Source of the DNA: Phlebotomus papatasi
Taxonomy: Eukaryota; Arthropoda; Insecta; Diptera; Psychodidae
Direction of reading: 5' to 3'
Assembly: GCF_024763615.1 (NCBI RefSeq)
Contig: NC_077224.1
Coordinates: 14,973,078 to 15,037,077 of the forward strand
DNA: 64,000 nt
In this document: one piece after another, positions 22,007-34,000 of the stretch
How the letters are laid out: each line of letters opens with the position of its first letter
Numbering within the stretch: the stretch's first letter is position 1
Notes under the pieces: generated by a model
What the model saw: only the letters and a program-made list of their open reading frames with translations
The model's database searches: none
Told to the model about the DNA's origin: nothing
Program-made: the position numbers and the translations under genes

Positions 22007-25000
22007 CTGTTTAGAAGAAATCCCAATTTTAGCTCAATGACCTTGATTTAACCTAGAAAAAACCTTACCCGATGCATAGGCTCTGGTTCTTCAGCCAATT
22101 CATCGAGATTCCCTGAAATTGCTCTCTTGAGCTCCGGTCCAGCCGCATGGAGAGTCCTGAGCCCAGCCTGAAGTGTCATCGTGGCACTGTGATCTCTGTC
22201 ACCATCTCTCTGTTCCTGCTCTTTGCGCTTCTTGAAGCGCCTGAAGTAATCCTGAATGAGAAATGTGGCATAGAACTTTCCCACAGTCACCTCATCTTCA
22301 ACCCCTGGCGGTGGAACAACCTGATCTAGTAACTTTGGATTCGTTCTCTTCCATATCTGTTTTATGGTAGCCCTGAGTTCTGCATTGGCCTCATCAATAT
22401 TGCCTTCTGTTTTAATCTTAAGCGATGTCCTGACCACAGCAAATAGGGTGGCATTGAATAAGACGGTTCCATCGCTATTGAGTGGCATATTCATGCTAAC
22501 CAGACGTTTGCAGGCCACCCGATGAGGGCAGAGTTTCCCAAAACCTAGTGGTGGACTTATCTTCCGCAGAAGAGTCACCACGTCCAGATGCTTAATGCGA
22601 CCTTTTGCATCTGGATCATATTCACTCCAAAGTCGAATGAATTCATCGAGATGGTGAGGACCGAGAATTGACCAATCCCGGGTTAGATAGTCAAAATTGT
22701 CCATAATAACAGCCACAAAGAGATTAATGATCTATCAGGTTGCAAGAAGAAAACATGGAGGATTTATCATCTGGGTCATTTCAAGGTCATTTGTTCAAGC
22801 TTGGTAAAACTTACCAAAAATGAGCATAGGACATAGAATGATATGAAGTAGGGAAAGGCAATGCTTGAGCCACATCCTTCCTTTGATCCACTATCATCGG
22901 ATTTGGGATCGCAATTAACTTCACCCGGTCGTGAACTGCAGTCCAACATGATGTCCTGCCAGGCTTCTCCAGTGGCTGACCGAAAGAGCACCAGAACAGC
23001 CTGGGTGAAGCTCTGGAAGTTGTTGTTGCGATGTATAGATGTCTCAGTATCCAGGGCTATCTTCCCAAAGACCTGCATCCCAATTACGGCATAGATAAAG
23101 AAGAGCATGACAATAAGGAGGGCTACATAGGGCAGAGCCTGGAAGGATTTGATGAATGTCCAAAGTAGCGTACGGATACCCTCACCACGACTCAGTAGCT
23201 TCACCAGTCTCATTACTCGGAACAACCGGAAGAAGTTGATGGAGATAATAGTGGAACCGGACTACATAAGATGAGGAATCCATCAAAAGAGACATATAAT
23301 TAAGATCTTTTCCTATCGACCTTTTTGAGGTTAGACAACAAATAGGAAAAATCCTATACAAAGATCGTGAGGTTACTAAAGCAAGAGAAAAGGTTTCTAG
23401 AAGCATATTGGGGTTAGTAAACCAATATGAAAGAGCCAATACAGGCATGATGAGTTTAGTTGATCAATGTAAAAGAGCATATTGAGGTTAGTAAATCAAA
23501 TGCAAGATGATAAGACCTATACAGGTATGTTGAGGTCAATAAACTAATGGAAAAAGATTTGTACAGGCGTTTTGAGGTTATTAAACCGCTGTGCAAGATC
23601 TGAGACGGATATTTCAAGGTGAGTGAACCGATGATAACAAATTTGTAAAACAATGAGGTTAAAAATCTGATCATAGGCTTTTTACTGACCTTCGAGCCCT
23701 GTGTTTTTACTGAATTAACTTCAGAGTAAACAATATCAATAAAACTCCCCAGAACGATAATGAAGTCAAATACGTTCCAGGCATCACCAAAGTAATTCTG
23801 CAATTGATACAGAAATGATTATTAATTTTCTTGATATGATTATGTTAAGTCGGTTTAGTTCTAAATATAAAAATCTAATCTTCAACTAAATGTAGAATCA
23901 GGACCAATTTTGATTATCAAGAGCGTATAGGGCAGGGGAGTGCAAAACCGTTTGAAACCTAATAAACGTCAAAATAATTTGTTCTCGTAGCGTTTTAATC
24001 ATTGACGTACAAGTTTCATTTGACGTTTGTTCGGTTTCAAACGGTTCTTGCACACCTCTGGTATAGGGCTATGCAAACCAATGTGAGGACGCGTCAGCCT
24101 CGAAGCAGACCTAGGACAAGGTGCTGAATCAAATTCAGAATCTTGCCTTGGAGCACCTTGGAATCGAACCTGAACATCTTCCTGAAGTGGCGGAGGATCG
24201 ACAAGTGTGGGCTGCTAAACTGGATGTCATGGGCCCGCGACCTCAATAGGGATAAGCATTTACTTTTTTGTCACGAGTATGCTTCGTGCACATTTGGGTC
24301 TTTCATAGTCCCATATACCCTTATGAGGTTTAATTTTCAAGTATATTGACTTGGTTTTAAAGATTTACACTTAAGAACTATACGTCGAGAGGACAACGCA
24401 TATGACTTTGTCTATACAGCCACCAGTGTTTATAATCCATTTCAAAACTTCCCTAAGAAACCTAGGCTTGATGCTGTTATAGGTGAATATAATCCGTTAT
24501 ATTCAGTTATTATATAAGTTTATCTACTAAATTAATATTAAACGTCAATTCCAATGGCTTACCTTAAATCGAAATGCCGCAAGTTTGAAGACGAATTCCA
24601 GGGCAAAAACCGCCGTAAAAATTAAATTGAGCACATCGAGTATATTAGTATACATCGCTGGTTGTCGATAGTACTTCATGGCGAGCGTGATCGTGTTTAT
24701 CATGATCAGGATAAAGATAGTATATTCGAATGGTGGTGACGTTACGAACCACCAGACTTTATACTGAATCCGATGCTTTGGTATATACCGTCGAACGGGT
24801 TTAGCCTTGAGAGCGAATTCAACACAATTTCGCTGATTTTTATCCAAATCGCAATTTTTGTACTCCTGTTCACCTTCATTCTGAAATGTCACAATCACAA
24901 AACCTACGAAGATGTTCACCATGAAGAAAGCTATGATAATAATGTAAATGATGTAATAGGCAGCTACAACTGGACGAAAATTATGGATGGGACCAGAATC

Positions 25001-28000
25001 TTCCGCATTTGAATCAATTGAATCGTAGAGAAGTCTATGAATGCAAATCAAGAAAAAGAAAAAAAAAACAAAGATGGAGGATTTCAAAAAATAACGAACA
25101 GGAAAAAGATCGTAATCTAGGCTAAAATCTCATTATGTTGGTAGTTCTAGAAACTAACCCTGGCCATCCTTCAAATGTTGATACGGTGAAGAGTGTCAGC
25201 ATGGCCTTTGACACATCATCAAAGTGAAACCGTTTCCTAGACCAGCTTCTCTCTTTGAGCACTGGTTTATCCACATCTCCATTCTCAAATACCAAATAAG
25301 TTCCATGGCATTCAGGCTCGATGGCTTTCGAACCGTCTGAGCACGAATAGAATTTTCCCTGTAGCAAAGACCCAAACCATCTTTAGCACAGACAAATACA
25401 ATTTTGTTGGTAAGTAAGGACACTGAGACGCTAGCATGCATTTAAACACGCTTAGCATGCAAATCCAGGTTTAAAACCAAAAAAAAAACCAAAGCACACA
25501 AAGAATTTATGTCAGAGGAATAGTCAATAAATTTCAAAAGCATTTTAAATTTACAGCTCTCACTTGAAGTAATTAATTTTGTGTTTTTCTGTGCGATTCC
25601 GTCATATCAAATAATATCCCTCTGAAGATATTTATATAAAACGCGACCCATTTACTACGCAAGGCTCAACTTGTTTATATCAAAAATTATAATATCAAAA
25701 TAAAAGACATCGATTATATTGTGAAAGTTCTGAATTTGCCAATAGATGGCATTTTCTGGCTGTTAATTCCCAAATTGCCGTTTCATTAGTAATTCAATCT
25801 TGAATGTTTAATAATTTACTTCAACTTATTATGTCCAATAAGACATTTTCTAGCAGTTTTCTGGAAGAGGATAACTTAATTATTTTTTTTTTAAATAAAA
25901 GAAAACAATGGATAACTTTGTTAGTAGTTTATAGGGGAAAGTACTCTCCCTTCGAACGTTCATGCCTTCGAATAATGTGAGTTTATTTTACTTTTCCTAA
26001 GAGGCTTGCACATAATTATCACATATTTATCAATAATTGATAATAAACTAACTAATATTTAATAAAAATGTATAAGTCTCTTAGGAAAACTAAAAGAAAA
26101 TTCATATTATTCGAAGGTATGAGAACGTTCGAAAGGAGAGTACTTTCCCCTATGTACTTTTAGTTACTGAAAAACTATGCTGTACATTACAGTTTCTCAT
26201 AAAATTCACACTATAACTGCAAGAATTTGTTAATGAGAAAAACTACATACGAGATTCTAAAAAATGGATCTTTATAGTTATATGAATTTCCCTATTAAAA
26301 CAGCCAACTCCTGTTCTCAACACCATATATTGTTCTAGTACTATTCTATGAATTTTAATTCCCAGAGAACTGCAATAATTATCATTTCTTAAGTATTTTT
26401 AAGAGTGTTTTGGCTTTCAATTTAATATGTATTAAAAGTCAACAACTGCTGGCATTTTTTTGGAATTTCATGTACGAAACATACAGAAACCACAATGAAA
26501 ATTGTTTTGTGTTTCTTTGTTAAAATGAAACTGCTAGAAATAGTAGTGAACTAAGTTTACTTTTAACTTTCTCGACTTAAATTTATTATGAACCACTTAA
26601 ATTCGTTACATATCTGATTAGTATGAGCCCTAGAACATACTTTAATATTTTTATATATTGAACAAAACTACTAGAAATTATTGAAAAGATTCTACAAATT
26701 TTTCAAGATAAATTTTTATTAATTTATTGTTTTACTCTTAGTAGAAAATTATAATGAATTCTTACTTTTTGCAAAGGCAAAGTTTTTGTTGTGCTCTTTA
26801 ATTCTTAATTGCAAAAAACTGCTAGAAAAAGAAATTATATTTTTAATTGGTTTTTACTTACAGTTATTCTTCAGAATAAGAAAAGTAATGGTTTAACAAT
26901 AATAGATTAAAGATTTTTTTAGAGGAAGAAACTGCTAGAAAACTGCCAGAAAACGCGTAACATAGAGAATGAAAAAAATCGGCAATTGTAAGAATAGTGA
27001 GCCATCACTGAGCTTCTAATAATCGATTTACCTTGAATAGTTGAACTCCAATAACGGCGAACATGAATTGCAGCAAATATGTGACCAGCATTATGTTGCC
27101 AATAGTCTTAATGGCAACTACTACGCACTTCACCACATACTGCGCTTTTTTTTATTATTATTTTAACGTTTTTTTTTGTCAAATTGACGGAGATCAAAAG
27201 GGAATTATTTCGGGGAGGGGTGCACAGGAGTAGTTTGGGCAGGAAAAATGTGCCAAAACAAAACAAAAAATTATAGTAGTATGTTTGAATGATAGATTTT
27301 GGCGGATGGTCATGGTTGTAGCGCCATGATGATTAACCAGAAAGTGCCGCCAGCAATTGCAAACACAACAATCGTCAGTTGTTTTCGGCAATATGAGCGA
27401 ATGCATAAGAGAGCGGGAGAGAGAGAAAGAGATGCGTGAGAGAAAGAGAGAGACAGAGTACAAGTAATTTTTTTGTTGTAAATTTTTGTTTTGGTTACCT
27501 ATTTTATTTTTTTTTTTACGAAAAAAAACAAAAAGAAAAACCTCGTAAGGATATTTTATTAAAGATTTTGCTCGGTTTTGTTTACGTGGTAAAATCGTCG
27601 TTAACTTAAACACACACCACAAAGCTTGTTTATCATAGGCCCAAAAAAATTAATTGGCATAACTACACTTTACTTAAGGGATATATTGTTTTTTTTTACA
27701 AAAAATCCGTATTGTTGGTTAGAAGAGATAGATTTTGAGGTTCCTAATGAGTTTTTTCAACAGGATAATTTTAGGCCACGCCCCTTCCAAGTAATGTGAA
27801 CAAATACTGCTTACAGGTATTTATGAATTGAATGGATCAAGGTCTGTAGCATTTGCTTATGATGCAGATGTGCAGCGTATCAATGTTCTTTAGATCACAA
27901 AAAAAAATCTTTTAACATTTAAAGACTCGTTTAAAAGAGGCGTGGCTTTAATATTCTTTTGGGTGGAGCTTACTCAAAAAGTTAAATACTATCCCTTCTG

Positions 28001-31000
28001 TATGAAATTAAAACAATTAAATGCAGTAAAGTGTAAATGTCAATAATTAACAGAAACCTGGTATAAAAACTGAAAGGCATAATTTTCATATTTACAGATA
28101 TTGCTTCTAAACCGTTTGACTTGGTTTTATATTACATTCTTCATACTATTTTAAGTAAGGGTAATTCCAAAAAAAAATCTTGCAGGACAACCAATAATAC
28201 AAACGGGAAAAATGCGGTGCTAAAATAAAAACCATGGATAAAAACAAAAAAACCAAACTTGCTTAATTTTGACATATGTCAAAATGACGTTTCATTGGAT
28301 TTAATCGAAACTATATTTTATTTGTATTTTGTGTGGGGGGGAGGGTAAAAACACACGCACACACATACAAAATTATAAAAATATCAGCACGATGTTTACT
28401 GATCGATGATTTAGTGATCTTTCTCAGAGATCTTTTTTTTTAACCTTTTGTGGTTTAGAGATCGGAATACAGTAGACTCTCCCTGAATCGGCTCTTTTTC
28501 AATCGGGCGAAAAATTTTACTGACAATTTTCACGTTTAATTATGAAGCTAATTTGCTCAAATTTGCTGTAGTTCTTCCTATTTTATCGAAATTCTTTATA
28601 AATGAGCGCTATTTGTGGAATTTACAAAGGCTTTGACGCCCAAATCTATCGATAAACCGGATGACATTTTGCCCCAAATGCCCAATTGAGAGAGAGTCTA
28701 CTGTATTTAGGTTATTTATTTTTATATATTTCTATTTATTTCTTTTTAATTTGTTATTTTTTTATTAGTATATAATTTTTCAAATTTAGGTTAAATTAGT
28801 CTCAGGTGTAATTTTGAAATGATCATTATCATCGTGCTGATTTTTTTTTTAATTTTCTTGTTTTAATTGTCAAGTCTCGTAAAGGCGACCACGTTGTGGC
28901 GTGGGCGTGGCAGCAAAGTAAGAGAGAGATAGACAAAAAGATAGGAAAGAGAGTGGTGTGTGTGTACTAAGTGACGGGCCTACCTTAAACAATTGCACTC
29001 CAATGACAGCAAACATGAATTGAAGGAGACACGTCACGAGAACAATATTTCCGATTGTTTTAACCGCAACAATTACGCACTGCACTACGTGCTATAAGAA
29101 TTTTATCGAGATATCATGAAATTATCATATTTTTTTCAAGAGAAAATCAAAGATAAACCTTCACGAGGGATTATCATCTTTACGGTTAGTTCTTTTTCTT
29201 CAATAACAATATAAATGTAAAAAAATATACTGGAATAAATTCAAAAATAGAAATTTGTACAAAATCTGATGATTTCATATCAAAAATTATTATTTTTTTC
29301 GTTGTACTAAAACTGTGGAATCTGAAAATTGATATAGTAAATTTTCTAAAAGCATACCTTTAGTCCTTTGGCTCGATTGATGGCTCGAAGTGGCCTCAAA
29401 ACACGAAAAACTCGCAAGATTTTCACCACAGAAATAGCTCCAGAACTGAAAATAAGGAAATTTATTTAGTACTTGATTTTAGTACTACTTTATTAATAAG
29501 TTCTACTATTGTACACAGTCAAATTAAATATTTTAATTACAGCGTGTTCTCTGATTGGTCCAAGTACTCGATTATCTTCAATACAAAACCGCGAAAGTTG
29601 TACTAAAATATTTAGTGGGACCAAATATTTAATCACGTGTTTAGTACATTTTATTAAATGTGCTATATTTTGAGTGTGTAAAAATCTTGGTTCAAGGATA
29701 TAGCAAAAATATTTAAATAGTTTGTTTTTGGATTTTAGTACTTGTACTAACCTGAAAAATATGGATATAAGGGATACACAGACAACAAGAAGATCCAGAA
29801 GATTGAAGGCTGATCGACAGAATGCTCCCTTGTGGAACACGAAACCGTAAGAGATGAGCTTGAGGAGTAGTTCAATAGTGAAGACTGCCGTGAAGAAGTA
29901 GTCGAAATAATTGAGAATCTGATTTCGTTCACTGTTGGCATTTAAAGGATCTTCAGCTGCCAACATGGCACTGGAGAACATGATGCAAGCCAGGATGATA
30001 TTTCCAAAGTGACTGTGATTGCAGAGCCAGTGACAGAAAACGCGGATTCTGTCAAAATATCCAGAATTAGAATATAGATAATTTCAAAACTTTGATGAGG
30101 TTATTATTTTATGAGGTTAGAATTCAGCAGATCCATTACCTGCCTCATTCTTAACCTCCATATTCAGAAATACTTAGAGAAGGTGCAAAATAGAGTATTA
30201 ATAGAAAGAAATCAAAACAAAAAAAATCCAATATGGCGACAATATTAAGTTTTTTTAGTACAATTAGTACAATTTTTTTGCACTTCGGGAAAGTACAGAA
30301 AATTATTAGTTGGACTTGCTATTTGCAGGTGCCATAAATTATTGTTAATTCAGTTATGTAATTTTCTGGAAGGGGATCTGGACACAGAAATTGTTGTGTC
30401 AAATGATCACCTGTTGGTCTGCGAAAAGATGAAGAAAGAAGAAGCTGGTGGAATTGGTTGCGTTTGATTTGGCATTTGATTGAGTTCTGACATTCGGCGT
30501 GGTCGAGCCGACACCATAGCACGATCCTCATCGCCACCTACTGGACACCAGTGGCGACATTTGAGCTACACATCCAAACATCACCCATAAGATGGTGTCC
30601 CCATTTCAAATACACATTTTCATCACTAAATATGAGGTTATGTTGGGTGTAATCACACAAAATTGTGTTACTTTTTAACAAAGATGGCACGGATGACACT
30701 TTCATCCTAGATAAAATACTTGTTTTTACAACCGAAATAGTAAAAGAGTAAAAAGTTATATGTATAGGTTATGTTGGTAGAAAGGGACAATTTTGTACAG
30801 TACATAACCTCATATTGAAGGATTAATCTCTCAGAGAATAGGGAACCATCATTGGGCACAAAAACACAACACACAGCGAGATATTTCTCGTAGATGAAAT
30901 CATGTGCGAGAGAGAGATAGAATAATATTTCTGTCGTTTTAGCTTTTTCTTTTTTTTTTTTAAATTTTAAATTTTAAAAGCCAATTATTCAAAAGAAACA

Positions 31001-34000
31001 AAAGAAAAACTATGTAGAAAACGTTATTAAAAAAATAAAAAAGTCAAAATTTCATATTTTTCCGCCAAAAATTTACCTGTTTGTGTGGGGAATGATAAAG
31101 AAGGCAGAACCACGTGGAATAGTCTTCTTGGCCTTCTTGATGCTAATGTCAGACATACGCCTCGGACGAGCTGTTACAGCTTCATGTCTACTGCTCATTT
31201 CCTCCTCTGATCATCCCACAGCATTCCCAGTATTTTAAATTGCATTTTTTTCATTTTGTTGACCCAATATCACAACAAATAATATCCATCATCGGAAGAT
31301 ATAAATTGTTTTTGTTTTTTTTAATTCTAGACAAAAATATTGTACTTGATGGCTTTTTCTACAAACTTAAGAGATTGACTACTCGAGTAGCAACATTTTT
31401 CTATAGTGGAGAATAGTGTCAAGAAAACGTAACTCTAACGTCACTGAACTTACTGAAAATTTCTTTGAGCTTTCATAACCTTAAAAAACTGCAATAAAAC
31501 TATTTTTTAAGAGTTGGTTTACTGAATAGTATTTCGAGCAGCAGTATTGTTTTGACTGCCAAATAAAATAGTGAAAATTAGTATTTTTATATCTTCATAG
31601 AACATTGGAAAACTGCAATAAGACGAATTTTTCTAGTAGTTGGTTTATGGAATAGTATTTCAAGCAGTCCTAATTGACTGCTAAATAAAATTATGAAAAT
31701 TAGTGTTTCAATACTTTCGAAGAATATAAGATAAGTTCAATAATTTTTTTAGAAGTTTTTCCTTTGGAACACTAATTTTCAAGCCCTGAAGAAATTTATT
31801 TTGATTTATTCTTTTGCAGAAGACTTCTGGAAATTGATCGGAAATCTTGTCGGAAATACAAAGCATTATGACGTCTCTAGGTATAGGTCTATAAGTATTT
31901 TTCTTGAAATATGTTATCCATTTAACGCAGAGTAGTGCAAGAACCGTTTGAAACCGAACAAACGTCAAATGAAAGTTCAATAAGTACAATAAGGGTCAAA
32001 ACGCTACCTGAACAAACTTATTTTGACGTTTTTTCGGTTTCAAACGGTTTTTGCACACCTCTGATCTAACGTAAGCTACAGGAATCAATTGTCAAGAAAA
32101 CTACAAGAAATTATTTTTTCCGTTTTCAACTATTTTGTCTCAAATTCGTTTTGAAAACCGTAAGACACGTAATTAAGGAGAAATCTTAATATTTTTTCTT
32201 TATATAAAACTGCTAGAAAAGGTTTTTGTCTCTTTTAGTTAAATCTTCTGTACTAATTAACAGGTGGTCTGAAAGATCTGGAATAATTTTCCTTCGGAAA
32301 GCTAGGTAACTAAAAATTCGCCTTTTCGCCTACCCACCAGGAAGAACCCTAAAATCTCTCTCACACACACTCTTGAAGTCAATAAAGCCTACCTTCTTCT
32401 TCCTCCTCAAACTCCTCTTCTTCCTCTTGAAGACGAATTCTAGTCTGTGATATAGTTTCGTCCTCATGGTGAGAACTAGTGATAAAGATAAAATGGGAAA
32501 TTTAAAATTGTTGAGGATTCGATCTTCAAATCAAACTACTCACAAGTTTTCCGTCTCGTCGAATTCATCCCCAAGATCATCCATATCGAGAATTGGCGAA
32601 GGACTCCGTGAAGATTTAACCGCATTGACCTTTGCTTCCTCTCCCTCCTCTTCTTTATCCTCCTCCTTCTCGATGGTGGTCAGGGAATCAGCATCTGCCA
32701 GATTGTCCACAGCAATGGCCAAGAAGACGTTCAGAAGGATATCTAAAAGATTAAAGGAAATGTTTTGGAAAGTGTCCTTTGAGCAAGGCAGTGTCCTTTA
32801 AAACCGCCTCGTTGAGATTTGAATTTGTCATACAGATGTCACTCGCAGAATGTTCGAAATGTCAGTGACTTACCCCTGCGGAGGGGAATCGAAATACGAG
32901 AGTGAATGTTAATCAGTTCGAGCTGGATCGCGGTGGAGTGAAGATCATTAGCGAAAACATAAGAGCGTCTAAGGCGATTCCAAGCGTCCGTTAAAATGGT
33001 ACTATCGAGCAGTGGAATTTTGAGGTTGTAAAAATGTTCAGATACCCTGGCTCGGTATTGACAATTGACAATGACATTAAGGTAGAGGTTAATGAGTGAT
33101 TCGCGACAAGAAGCAGATTCTTTGGTGTTTTATCAATTTTTCGTGCGAAGAACGTCTCAAGGTCTTCAAAGATCAAGCATAGTTTAGCCCATCTTTATAT
33201 CTATAAACTGGAGGACAAACCATGAGCTGGAACTCCTTTATGAAGAACCAGACATTATGGTCACCATTAGTGCACGCTAAATCAGAGCACTGGGACATAA
33301 CCAGTGAATGCTACCTGAAAGGATGCCTATAAAGCTACTAAACAGTGAGCCTGAAGGAACAAGGATGAGAGGACACCCCAGAAAACAATGGAAGTAAGTA
33401 GTGGAAAGTGTTCTTAAACAGCAGGGGGTGCTGGGGTGTTGGAGCGAGATGGCAGAGAGTCACCAGTACTGGAAGAGGTTTGTTGGAGAGGCCCGAACCC
33501 CCCGAGAGGATATTGCAGCCACCTAAGTAAGTAAACTAGTAAGGATATAGTTGCACTGACACGCGCCGATGAAAATACGCTACTGATCTTTGAGAGACGA
33601 ATCATTCGACAGATTTTTGGTACTGTCCAAGATATTTCGACTTAACTTAACTCGACGAGATACTTAATGCGAAACCGAAGGGAAGGCGTTCGAGGTTCGA
33701 GTGGACGAGGTCCTTAAATAGCTGGGCATGCTGTTGCGCTGGAAAGTTGCTGCTTTGTATCACGGAGAGTGCCGAGGTGTGGTGCAAGAGGCAAGAGAAC
33801 CTGTCCCTTAAAGGAACGTAGCACCACCTAAGATAAAGAAAAACTGAGGTGATTGAGGTAGTCATTACTCACGATATGGATCATAAGAATTCAGCATTTT
33901 ATACTCTCCAGATCCGGGTTTGACATAAAAAACTTAACACATCGCAGATAAAGTGTTCATAACCTGCAGGATTGACTCACAGTTGTGAGTTCGAGTCCCG

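Noticed and set aside
27194..27622. 142-codon minus-strand frame between the IIIS5 exons
   Set aside because: Low-complexity Lys/Asn/Phe-rich translation of AT-rich intron and the CU-rich tract. No family match.
33988..33998. A functional tRNA gene at the B-box-like sequence
   Set aside because: No cloverleaf or A box. The 13 bp target duplication and ATA tail show it is a SINE.
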